Shown: in pieces, positions 50,382-61,700 of the stretch
Numbering within the stretch: the first letter of the stretch is position 1
Layout of the letters: every line of letters begins with the position of its first letter
Origin: Amphiduros pacificus
Taxonomy: Eukaryota; Annelida; Polychaeta; Phyllodocida; Hesionidae
Assembly: GCA_949316495.1 (NCBI GenBank)
Contig: OX439000.1
Coordinates: 66,389,070 to 66,453,069, forward strand
Direction: 5' to 3'
DNA: 64,000 bases
Made by a program: the position numbers and the translations under genes
Notes under the pieces: model-generated
What the model saw: the letters and a program-made list of their open reading frames with translations, nothing else
Told to the model about the DNA's origin: nothing
Database searches by the model: none

Positions 50382-50766
50382 GTTCTTGTCTTTATCTCAT
50401 ACTTATCTACTGCAGATGAGTATGAGATATAGATTTTGGTTTGCTGTCCAATCTATTTAAGCAAAACAGTGTGGCAAACATTGCAGCAAGTGTGGATCTA
50501 TGTTTTGTGTGTCCAACAATCTAAACAATACCACGCTCCCCTTTTGATGACATCATGCTCAATGATGTCATTACAAAATATATCATACTCAATGATGTCA
50601 TTACAAAATATATTATATTATGTAATGACGTCATTGAGAGGTGGGCATAGCGACACTATATTATGAGGCTACAAAATAATATAGATCCATACTCGCTACA
50701 ATATTTACAGTTTTGCTTTGTAAAAGAACCATCTGCAGTAGATAAGTATGGGATAAAGACAAGAAC
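50382..50766. mobile_element. Long-inverted-repeat element (fold-back MITE)
   Basis: The outer arms GTTCTTGTCTTTATCTCATA... (50382-50418) and their reverse complement (50730-50766) match at 36 of 37 bases by my count. Inverted similarity continues inward (AAGCAAAAC and GTGGATCTAT blocks), so much of each half pairs with the other. The centre holds TCAATGATGTCATTACAAAA twice in tandem and its inverted partner TAATGACGTCATTGAG. No clear target duplication was found, so it is left unclassified. Confidence 0.75.
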
Positions 50767-52230
50767 GTGGTTTCGTGCAGTTGTCAGCTTGACAGATATC
50801 CCTCTTTGGTTCTGATTGAAAGGGAACACTCATCCTTTAGACAATTGAGTTCCTTCCACCAAAACCAATAAAAGAAACTAAAAAATAAAAATAAAATACT
50901 TTTAAGCAGAGGGGTGATCTGTGAAAGTAGTTCTGCAAATGGGTGATCTGCAAAAATAATTCTCATGAGCACAGAGCACTCACTCTTGAAGCACCAAATA
51001 TAAGATAAAAGATAAAATATGTAAATCCAAGCAATATTTTTCTTAATTCATATTCATATCAAAACACTGTGTTGCTTAATCTTTATTTCATAATATTTGA
51101 GGCCCACCATATGGTTTTAAACAAACTATTTTATTGTTACCATTCTGCAGATGTATATCAATATCATTGAAAATATTATGCAGAGGCACCTTGGACAAAA
51201 GAACTGCTCTCTGATCTCATATGATAAGTCAATCACGCCAAGCTTTAATGAAGTAAATCAAATCCAATCAGATCAAAGATTTCCTTCCTGTTTTCCATCT
51301 CTAACACAACCTATCTCTTCAATTTTGAAATCCAACTTCAGTAATATTTCCTTCATAAACAACTGCGCCTGTGTTTGAATTTAACTCCTTTGAACATTTG
51401 GAACTATTCGGTTCATTTGCAGTACATTGCCTGCAACCAATCATTATCTGTTAATGATTTAAAAGCATCTTAACTACAAAATTCCTAAATCTGGTATCAT
51501 TCTTGACTATAACCAATTAAACATAGCTCCTAATCTGACTTGACATTCGGCACTAGTATATGTCAAGTGTCATAAATCAATGATAGAAGCCAACTGCCAA
51601 AATTCTGGCAATTTGACATCAATCATTTAAGTAAAGTAATGTAATATTTGTAATATTATATAATAATGTTGCTAAAAACACATTTTTAATGATACATATA
51701 ACACACACCTTAAGCTTAAACAGTATTTTATTATTGTTTTCCCCTTAATAGAAAACTACAATATGGGTGCAACTTCCAAAGCTCAAATTGGTGCCAAATG
51801 ATATTATCTGTACTTTCACTACAGATGATCTTATAATGACTTCAAAATAGTGTGTCCAATTAAACCATATTTTCAAATAAGGACAAAAGAAATTATTTTT
51901 TCAACTACCACCACAAGATGTAAGACTTCAATAAGAAGATGATTTTCAGATTATGCATTTAATGCGCCTGCCAATATGACTTACTATTGGGATGCTATAT
52001 TCAAAATAATCACCATGGAATGAGACCACACAACATCATTTCTTCTCATTAACCTCTAAACTGGGCTGCAATCATTCTACATTTGTGTTCTTTCAAGAAA
52101 AAAAGAGAAGTACTGACAAGAAATGTAAGGTTTCCGAGCAAGTATAGATGCCTCAGTTGGCACTCCAGGGTTACTCCAAGGTCACTGATGGTTGGTAGAG
52201 GACAGCAACATCTTTGAATATGCATAAAAA
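50767..52230. other. Unannotated AT-rich stretch
   Basis: No supported feature in 1.5 kb. Confidence 0.5.
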
Positions 52231-53060
52231 GGTGCAAAGGGAGCCCTGTTAGTGCAGAGGGAGCCCTGTTAGTGCAAAGGGAGCCCTGTTAGTGCAAAGG
52301 GAGCCCTGTTAGTGCAAAGGGAGCCCTGTTAGTGCCAAGGGAGCCCTGTTAGTGCAAAGGAAGCCCTGTTAGTGCAAAGGGAGCCCTGTTAGTGGAGAGG
52401 GAGCCCTGTTAGCGCAAAGGGAGCCCTGTCAGTGCAGAGGGAGCCCTGTTAGTGCAGAGGGAGCCCTGTTAGTGCAGAGGGAGCCCTGTTAGTACAGAGG
52501 GAGCCCTGTTAGCACAAAGGGAGCCCTGTTAGTGCAGAGGGAGCCCTGTTAATGCAGAGGGAGCCCTGTCAGTGCAAAGGGAGCCCTGTTAGCGCAAAGG
52601 GAGCCCTGTCAGTGCAGAGGGAGCCCTGTTAGTGCAGAGGGAGCCCTGTCAGTGCAGAGGGAGCCCTGTTAGCGCAAAGGGAGCCCTGTTAGTGCAGAGG
52701 AAGCCCTGTTAGTACAAAGGGAGCCCTGTTAGTGCAGAGGGAGCCCTGTTAGTGCAGAGGGAACCCTGTTAGCGCAAAGGGAGCCCTGTCAGTGCAGAGG
52801 GGGCCCTGTTAGTGCAGAGGGAGCCCTGTTAGTGCAGAGGGAGCCCTGTTAGCGCAAAGGGAGCCCTGTTAGTGCAGAGGGAGCCCTGTTAGCGCAAAGG
52901 GAGCCCTGTTAGTGCAGAGGGAGCCCTGTTAGTGCAGAGGGAGCCCTGTCAGTGCAAAGGGAGCCCTGTTAGTGCACAGGGAGCCCTGTTAGTGCACAGG
53001 GAGCCCTGTTAGCGCAAAGGGAGCCCTGTCAGTGCAAAGCAAGTGCTGTCAGTGCAAAGT
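52231..53060. repeat. 20-bp minisatellite, about 41 copies, with 180-bp higher-order period
   Basis: Units read GAGCCCTGTTAGTGCAGAGG with exact 20-bp spacing across most of the array. Variants (GTT/GTC, AGT/AGC, AGAGG/AAAGG) are not random: the AGCGCAAAGG then GTCAGTGCAGAGG pair recurs at 52411, 52591 and 52771, and a second AGCGCAAAGG at 52671 and 52851. That gives a 9-unit, 180-bp higher-order repeat. The edges decay at 53030-53060. Confidence 0.95.
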
Positions 53061-53236
53061 GAACACCTTGTTGGAGCTATACCTTGTTTGCTAAATCTGT
53101 ACAGAATTCTTACTATGCCCATTGCAATGTCCTTTCAGCGGGAACACTTTAGAAACATCAAACACAATGATATGAGAATGCCATGGATATTATGAGAGTG
53201 CCATGAGAACACCACGGATGCAGAAAGACACACTGT

Positions 53237-53249
53237 CCACCAGAGGCAC
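53237..53249 (+). promoter_or_regulatory. CTCF-like motif, plus orientation
   Basis: CCACCAGAGGCAC resembles the bilaterian CTCF core (CCASYAGRKGGCRS) with one base missing from the GGG. Motif match only. Confidence 0.25.
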
Positions 53250-53737
53250 ACGCAAACTATTACCTCTGGCCAACCCAAATTAGTATTCCTCCGGTACTAC
53301 TTTCACTGGCCATGTGCTCCAGAACTGTCAGTCTGGACTTATATGAAAAACATGATAACATGCTTTAATGTTGAATGCAAAGTTGCCCTGAGTTGTATTA
53401 GACTTCATGTATTTACTTTCAAACATTATTTCTTGGTTTGTTCCATCAAAAGTTTGAAAGGTTAAAAGAATTCAAAATTTAAACAAAGCAGCCATCTTTG
53501 TTGTTGTTCCGCCTGATTACTACCCCAGAAAATGGCTACTCCACTGGAGGAAATAGTTCCGTATTTCATTTCTCTTAAATTATATTTATATTTGAAATAA
53601 ACTTTATTTAAAGGGTCAAATGTATCATATTTTATCAATCTGAATACATCTGAAGAAAGTCAGTTACATGAAATTAGGTGGATGTGCTGAACCAGCACCA
53701 AAAGGCACCTTGTACAGAGGTGATAGGTTCACCACAA

Positions 53738-53750
53738 CGCCCTCTGGTGG
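53738..53750 (-). promoter_or_regulatory. CTCF-like motif, minus orientation
   Basis: The plus strand reads CGCCCTCTGGTGG. On minus this is CCACCAGAGGGCG, a near-ideal CTCF core. It faces the motif at 53237. Confidence 0.35.
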
Positions 53751-54649
53751 AGTTTGGCAGAAAGAATGCCTTGGTGGGACTGTGCATGCATAATAACAAC
53801 TCTATTTATACACAATTTATTCTACAGTCAAATATCATGTGGTACCAGTGCGTATTGTCGAAAAACCAATCACACAGCTCTGGTGAAATGCAGTTGAGTG
53901 TGACAAGGCCTTAAATGGATAAAAACCTTTGTATCAAAAATCAAGTAGATCAGTTGAAGATAAGTTTTCAAATATTTTTTCAAGTTCAGTAACATACATT
54001 ACTTACAGAACCCACTCCAAGTAATTTTTGGTGAATGTGATTTGAATATCTTTTCTGGTCAAACAACAAAAATGATGGTCATAATAATTTGTGGAAATAT
54101 TCATGATGAAGTTCCATAGCTCACATACAGGCATTCCTGAAGGGACCACAAAATATTTATGCCATTCATGTTTATATCAATAATTACTTCGAGATTTTAC
54201 AAGCCACGTAGGAAAGACATATTTTTTCACACAAAAGTCCTATTTCCAAGAAGTTGTAGCAAATCCCACATCTAAAAATATGCCTTATTTCTGCGCAGCC
54301 AGTCTGCTATGTCAATGTCCTATCCTCTTTGTCAATGTCCTCGATATGTTTTACATGTGACTGCCTAAATTGGCCATTATATTCCTCCACTCTCAGACAG
54401 CGTAAAAATTATTTACGTAGGCTTGTTGTATGCTTGATTGAGATGGGGCCAGTCTGATGAGAGCACCTGTTGTTGCTCACCCTTCTCCTCTTCCAGGAGT
54501 ACCTAATCACTCTCACTCTGCTGCCAATGTTGACACTTCGTTCTACTGTTGTTCAACACCTCAATATGTTTTGCTAATGAAAGAAAAAAAAGTGACATCT
54601 GCTCCTCAAAATTTGCCTTCTAATTAGTATAATCATCTATTGCACATTT

Positions 54650-54960
54650 ATTTTATTGTCAAATTAAAGAAAGCTGTTAACGCCGTGGTATTTGCAATTA
54701 AGTCTTTCCCGCCGGCTGATTGGCTAACTAAAAGGATGAGAGTGCCAATTAGAAAGGACATTGCCCCCAGCGCTGATGCTCTTACAAGGTCAAATTTCAG
54801 TCAAAGAGCTTTGACCTTTGATTCACACTGTGCTATAAATAATATGTGAGAGAAGATGAAAAGTAGGACATGTTTTGAAACCCTCCGATCAATCTTGATA
54901 AAGGTACCCTGGGGCTATTATATTCTTAATTAATACACATCAAATGAATATTCATCAATG
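54650..54960. promoter_or_regulatory. Candidate enhancer-like motif cluster
   Basis: A perfect 9-bp inverted repeat, AAGGTCAAA (54786-54794) and TTTGACCTT (54810-54818), pairs two nuclear-receptor half-sites. CCTTTGATT overlaps as a TCF/LEF-like site. ATGAATATTCAT (54944-54955) is a 12-bp palindrome of POU/homeodomain type beside TTAATTAATAC. All are motif matches only and could be chance. Confidence 0.25.
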
Positions 54961-55877
54961 AGTATAGACTCTTTTTTATCCTTTTTGAGAAGGTAATCTT
55001 GGAATAAAGCTCATAATGATTAAGACATTTTTTTCATCATATTTTACATGTTTAAAGCAGTTTCGCCTTTGTACTTTAACACTTTATAATCTGTTTTTGA
55101 GAAGTTCATGACAGTGAATTATCAAGTCCTGGTTGCCAACCTTCCAATGATTTCATTACATCAGGTCCTTAACTGTCCTGGGGCCTCCCTTGATAATTAT
55201 CACCTGAAATGACTTTTCCCGGTATTTATTTAGTTGCAATTTGATGCTCTCTGGATCTCAAAAGAGACACAATATTCACACTGTTTCCTATCAATGTCAC
55301 ATATCTTTAAAAGCGTATGGCACAATTTGTTCTGACAGTACTTTTCTTCCGCCCCTTAGTACTTGAATGGGCAATGACAATGTTTCAACAATGATTATAT
55401 CATGCAGGGTTTCATATCCCTTACACAGCTTCATGTTTTAAATGCTATTTGTAAATCATGTGAGATTCGAAGTCTTTCACATCCCTGAAGCCGACTCCAT
55501 CAAGGCTTGCAGGGTTTAATGTCAATGTACTTATTTCTTTAGCTCGTTTACCAAGTCTGTCAAAAATGCACTTGGAGCGTAATCACTTTCCAAGATAAAT
55601 CTGTTAGCACTGTTATGCTGAGGTAAAGATCACTATCTTTGTTCTTAAAGTGCTGCTTATTCTGAAATCCATCTATAAATACCATAAATTAAACATAACA
55701 TTTCTGATGATTAATAACTGTAGTGAAGGTGAAGGTCCTTCAAAAGGTTCTCAAAAAGCAATATGTAGACATTGCAATACAAACTGTATAATCAGAGAGG
55801 TTGCTATAGAATAAAGTTAAAGATGTAGTGTTACAGACTATTGGTGTGATCAGAAAAACTATGGCTATTGAAATTTT

Positions 55878-56615
55878 GTCAAAAATAGATGCCTGACGCA
55901 TTTTGTCACTCAGGGTGACTCTTCAGAGGCTAGACAAGAAAATGTTGATTGTATACCTGAAGGAGCTAGAATCAAAACTGACCCAAATGAGGTAGAATGT
56001 CAAACGTTCCGTAAACAACATACTATGATGTAGCAAGCGGTTGCTAACCAGAACTTGTCTGGTACTGTTGTTATGGTATTTATTCTACTGCTCGTGGGTC
56101 AAAAATTGATGAATACCAAATGTCGGTAAAGAGGTATTCAAAGTTGCCGATCAGCCCGGGGCCGTCCCATAAAAAGTCTGTTTTTTTTCTGGGGGGAAAA
56201 TGTCAAAAAGACAAGTTGTCCTTGGTGCAATTTCTCTGGGTTTCTGGTCAAAAATAGATGCCTGACGCATTTTGTCACTCAGGGTGACTCTTCAGAGGCT
56301 AGACAAGAAAATGTTGATTGTATACCTGAAGGAGCTAGAATCAAAACTGACCCAAATGAGGTAGAATGTCAAACGTTCCGTAAACAACATACTATGATGT
56401 AGCAAGCGGTTGCTAACCAGAACTTGTCTGGTACTGTTGTTATGGTATTTATTCTACTGCTCGTGGGTCAAAAATTGATGAATACCAAATGTCGGTAAAG
56501 AGGTATTCAAAGTTGCCGATCAGCCCGGGGCCGTCCCATAAAAAGTCTGTTTTTTTTCTGGGGGGAAAATGTCAAAAAGACAAGTTGTCCTTGGTGCAAT
56601 TTCTCTGGGTTTCTG
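55878..56615 (+). repeat. 369-bp tandem duplication, two apparently identical copies
   Basis: The sequence from 55878 (GTCAAAAATAGATGCCTGAC) to 56246 is repeated at 56247-56615. I found no difference on reading both copies through. It contains no gene I recognise. Identity implies a very recent duplication or an assembly artefact. A short CTACATGAAAAA repeat follows at 56620-56680. Confidence 0.95.
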
Positions 56616-57413
56616 GTTTCCTACATGAAAAAAAATGGTCCTACATGAAAAAGATTTTTTTGGTCTACATGAAAATTTTTTTAAAAAAAGAATAAAGTTA
56701 AAGGCAGTTTAAAACGTGCAATACAAACAAATTGCTGAAAGGTGAGATTGATTCCAGTGGCATTGCTGCTGGTCCTGGTCTGCTACTCATTCTATATCTC
56801 ACCTCTTTGCTGAGTATCTGCCTATGTCTATCTACCCTCACCAGAGGTGTCGATCCTCATTCCAGATAGAAAACTGACTACCTCTATGTATTAGCAGAGT
56901 ATGCCTATATATAATCTGGACACAATGGAGCAAACTGAGAAAAATACTGCAGATTTTGTGTGAAAAATTAGTATGATTATTTCTGGAAACTATTGTAACG
57001 TCTAATTCAATTAAAAAAATGAAATGAAAAGAATAATGTTTAACTAAGATGTTCTGGGTCTCAGATAACGCAGACAGCCAAATAAAAAAGTAAATGACAA
57101 TATAAAAACATGTCTAGACAGTATAATATGTGGTTATGTTATCAAAGTTATGTTAGGGCCTCCACAGTAAGAAAAGGATCAGTAATTAACATTAACCAAG
57201 AATCCCGGCCAAACCAGGGCTGTGACTCAACTGCACTAGCACCACGTCCAAAAAAGAAATGCCCACAGATCTCACAGGTAACCGCCCAAAGTTGTTTACA
57301 AAGACAGAACAACTGAGGCCAATCATATCAAATATTCAAGCCACATTCGAGCAGGACCTTTATAAACAAGTGATAAAATTCCATGCTAATTTGCAGGTTG
57401 TGGTCATTCCTAT
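56616..57413. other. Unannotated stretch
   Basis: Starts with three loose copies of CTACATGAAAA (to about 56680), then AT-rich background with no supported feature. Confidence 0.5.
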
Positions 57414-57845
57414 GTGATGTGTTCCCTCAAGCACAACATTGTTAATAGTTCATGCTAGAATCTCAATACCAAATGTCAAGAGCCTGACCTTCATGATAAA
57501 GTAGACGTCCATGTTTAGGTTTTTCTCGAGTGCTCATTTATGCATGATATATTTGTTTAAGCATGGCATTGCTGATTGTCCATGTTAGAATACCCCATGT
57601 TGTATATCCATACCAAATGTGAATAGCCTAACCCTGATATCAATATGTCGATATTAAAGTTTTCCTTGAGTGCTTATGCAATGTGATGTATTCCCTCAAA
57701 CATAATATTGTAGATTGTCCATATTAGAACACATCATAATGTATGTCCATATCAAATATGAAGAGCCTAACATTCATGGTGCAAAAGGTGAAACGTCCAT
57801 GTTACATTTTACAGCACTCCTGTCAGTCAAACAGATGGACAACTT
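57414..57845. repeat. Degenerate long-unit tandem repeat, 3 copies
   Basis: CCCTCAAGCACAACATTGTT (57423), TGTTTAAGCATGGCATTGCT (57553) and CCCTCAAACATAATATTGTA (57692) anchor units of about 130-139 bp that share GTCCATGTTAGAA, CATACCAAATGTGAA, AGCCTAAC and CGTCCATGTT blocks. It ends at AAACAGATGGAC, loosely like the GACAGACAGAC end of the array at 3702-5110, so the two may be related. Confidence 0.7.
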
Positions 57846-57959
57846 CACCATTCCACAGACTCATATTGCATTGCATATGAGTCTAAAATAAAATTAACAC
57901 AATAGTATCAGAAACCTTGAAAGCATGTTGTGGTAATGAGGCTGTTTTTCTGACGATGA

Positions 57960-58712
57960 TAATTTATGCTACTTGAGCAAGCCTGTTGCTTGAATAAGCC
58001 TATTGCTTGAGTAAGCCTGCTGCTTGAGTAAGCCTGCTGCTTGAGTAAGCCTGCTGCTTGAGTAAGCCTGCTGCTTGAGTATGCCTGCCACTTGAGTAAG
58101 GCTGCTACTTGAATAAGCCTGCTACTTGAATAAGCCTGCTGCTTGAGTATGCCTGCCACTTGAGTAAGCCTGCCACTTGAGTAAGGCTGCTACTTGAATA
58201 AGCCTGCTACTTGAATAAGCCTGCCACTTGAGTTAGGCTGCTACTTGAGTAAGGCTGCTACATGAGTATACCTGTCACTTGAGTAAGGCTGCTACTTGAA
58301 TAAGCCTGCTACTTGAATAAGCCTGCTACTTGAATAAGCCTGCCACTTGAGTTAGGCTGCTACTTGAGTAAGGCTGCTACATGAGTATACCTGTCACTTG
58401 AGTAAGGCTGCTACTTGAATAAGCCTGCTACTTGAATAAGCCTGCCACTTGAGTTAGGCTGCTACTTGAGTAAGCCTGCCATGTGAGTAAGGCTGCTACT
58501 AGAGTCTCTGGGTAGGTAATCTATATCCTACACTACATGAGTAAGCCTGCTACATGAGTAAGCCTGCCACGTGAGTAGGCCTGCTACATGAGTAAGCCTG
58601 CCACGTGAGTAAGCCTGCTACATGAGTAAGCCTGCCACTTGAGTAAGGCTGCTAAAGGAGTAAGCCTGCCACTTGAGTAAGGCTGCTAAAGGAGTAAGTA
58701 GCCAACATGAGT
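57960..58712. repeat. 17-bp minisatellite, about 44 copies, with 119-bp higher-order period
   Basis: Units read TTGAGTAAGCCTGCTGC or close variants (TTGAATAAGCCTGCTAC, ATGAGTATACCTGTCAC). Spacing is exactly 17 bp where checked (58024, 58041, 58058, 58075). The marker unit CATGAGTATACCTGTCAC recurs at 58261 and 58380, 119 bp apart, which is seven units, with the same variant order between. An array gap of unrelated sequence sits near 58505-58535. Confidence 0.93.
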
Positions 58713-61700
58713 AAGCCCAATAAATGGCTTGGTGACATTGTTATGTGGGAGTCTACCTTGCCCACGGTGCTCTCCCTAGATACCGCTGATGGGCATGCTT
58801 GCTTATCTAATTATGCTGCTCTTTTTGTACCCGTTTATTATCAAAGTAAGTACAATAGTGTGAAGACAGCATCCTTAAGTACAGCTTGAGTAGCCTTGTG
58901 CAGCAAAAAAATCTTCTTAAAGTATGAGAGAACAAACTGCCTTCACCCATGAAAATCCTTCCTTATCTTAAAGAGATGCCTAATGCATTGTTACTTGGGT
59001 GACTTTATCTTGTAAAGCCAGTCAAAGCAACAGTGATGGTTGACAAGATGAGGTAATGTTTGCCTTGAGCCACTCTTTAGGCCTCTGCTTTACATTCATA
59101 AAAGATGTCCTCTCTCAATCAAAAACATAAGGTTTTTATTTCCATATCTACGGGTCTTCTTACAGTACAATGTTCCAAATCAAACTGAGCTTTTTGATCA
59201 ATTCTCCATTAGTCATTCCTAAAGCTACAGATTTGCATTGATGCTGATTCAAAGTACTTAATTATGTAACTTTTGGTAAAAGTATTTATATTTTTTTATG
59301 AAATTTGAAAAATATTTGCATGTTGAAATGTGTCATTAAAGTTTGCAAAAGAATCTTTTCTCCACTGATTTACAATTCTGTCTCCAGCTTGTGGCGAGTG
59401 GGTGATTACTAAGCTGGGGACAAGGCAACATAATTTTGCAGTTCTGTAAACACAGAGCAAACATACAAATCAATACCCTCCACCCTGATTTTAATATGTG
59501 TTGGTTATATCTTTAAAATCACAGCCATCTCTGGATGACAATGTCATTAATTTGTCACACATTTTGGCATGTATGTAGCCAAATCACTATATCCCATGTG
59601 CTTAAATAGGTGACAATTAGAGACTTGTCGGATACAACAAACTCTTCTAATTGGCACCATGCAGTGTTTAACATTTGAACTAAATTCTTCATCAAAATTG
59701 AGTATTTGGAAAAGTTTTCAAATTATTTATCTGGTTTGTCCTTTCCTTCAAGGGCATCTTCTCAGGTTAAATAAAGTATAAAATAATTATTCCCACATGT
59801 TATGTGTTAAATCAAGATTAAAAAGATTTAAAACTGAATTTTCTTATCTCAAATCCATTTGAAATGCTAACACCAGTTATCCTGCCTGAAATTATTGCAC
59901 TCCCCTAAATCTGACATAATCTCTCTGGATTAAACATTACATTCTTTTGTTAAACTCATTCATCCTGGATTTAATTCATTTTCCAATGGAGTTTCACCTA
60001 ATTGCTTCATCAAACGAAACCTGACGAAACAGTGTGGATATTTCAGCACATGCAAATGTAGGGATCAAAAGGAAATTGAGAATGTTACACAAAGACTAAT
60101 CTTTGTTGTCTTTTAATTTGGTTGAATAAATAGTGGGAGATACACAATATGAGGTGTAACACGTTCAAGAAACCAACCTCAGTGCCATTGAGCCAAATAT
60201 TTCAAGTCATGAAATCATTGATTCTACATCATGAATGACATTCAAAACAATATATATATTTTCTCCTCTCTAAAAAATCTTGAGCACAAAGTTAACCAGT
60301 TTGGTGGGAAAGTTGAATCAATTCTCTCAACTCCAAGTATGAGTCAAATACTTGATGTCAAACTCAGTAAAATGAATAAATAAATTAAGTTTGGAAATTT
60401 CCATTAAGTACAGTGGTAGAAGTTTGGAATTTTCTGTTAATTTCTAAATAATATTTTTCATTTATAATTTAAATCTATTAGGCAAATTAATATATTTATG
60501 ATGCAAATTTAAAAAAATGTATTTCAACTAAAGAATGAATAACATATATGTACCTGGTAGATAATGCAAAACTTCATCTTGAATGTTCTGGTTCATGTTT
60601 GCTTTCTTTTCATGTGCATTTGGTGTGTTACTCTTCCAGAGCCAAATTGGCAGAATTTCATCTGCTCAGATATTGTGAAAGTATTTGCTGATAAATAGTT
60701 GGCCAAAAGAAAAGCACATGCTGATCATTGGGTTATGGTAAAATGAAAAAGTGTCAGGTCTCTTGCATCATGAACCGTTGAACGTCTTATCCAAATACCT
60801 AGATCAGCATATAAAATAAAAATTGGTCAATAAATTAAAGCAATTAAATCTGGAGGTAGAATAGTCCCAGAAAAAGGTTGGTCTGTCTTGATAATCATCA
60901 ATATTGAGGTGATAAATTGGTTATGGATGCCTAAATCCTAGCAAATTTGTTTATCATTACAATTTGTACTACAAAAATACCTGTCTTGTCTTACCCTTTT
61001 TGAAAATTGGGTAAAACCATTGGCATGGCCTCTACCTCCTCTTTTTAATTTGTATATTCTGCCAAATATGTTCACTGAAAAACATTTGTGAAAATATATA
61101 TGTAAAAATGATGAGTATTGGGCATCTTTAATTAAACTTACACTGTAAATGAACTGAAATAGCAATTGTACAGTGGGGATATTTTAGACAGCGAAAATTA
61201 CATGAATGTCATACTGATATCTCTGTACTTTATATTATTAAGTCTGCATTCAAAATATAAGGATAGTTTACATCTAATTTCAGAGAAAGCTATACTGAAA
61301 GACACATCATATCTGTCAAATTCAGAGCAAGATTTCAGTATTAATCCTTTCATGTCTTGTTTTCACAATGCACTGCCACACCTCATCCAGAAGTGCTTCC
61401 TTAATCAATCAACATCAAAATGGCACTAAAATGTTCTCAACACTCGCATCCATTCATTGACATACCATTTTGATATATATTTTAATATCTAATCAAGCAG
61501 AAGAGCTGGTGTCTATATTTTCTTCTCCAACTCAAGTGGGCACTCTTTCTAGAAGGAATAAAATAAGCTTCTGGACTGAGCACTCATTTTTCACAAATGA
61601 GCTTCAATAACTAGCAAAAAATGTTTAAGGCATAATGGTCATGCAGCTTTAAGGGAAGATTTCTTAAATAAAGAAAGTGCATCTAAAATCAATGTTGTAT

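Larger units (their letters stand above)
53061..55877. other. Unannotated stretch with possible regulatory motifs
   Basis: No gene supported. It contains the CTCF-like motifs and the 54.6-55.0 kb motif cluster listed separately. The open frames at 53678-53914 and 54640-54849 are short and unrecognised. Confidence 0.45.
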
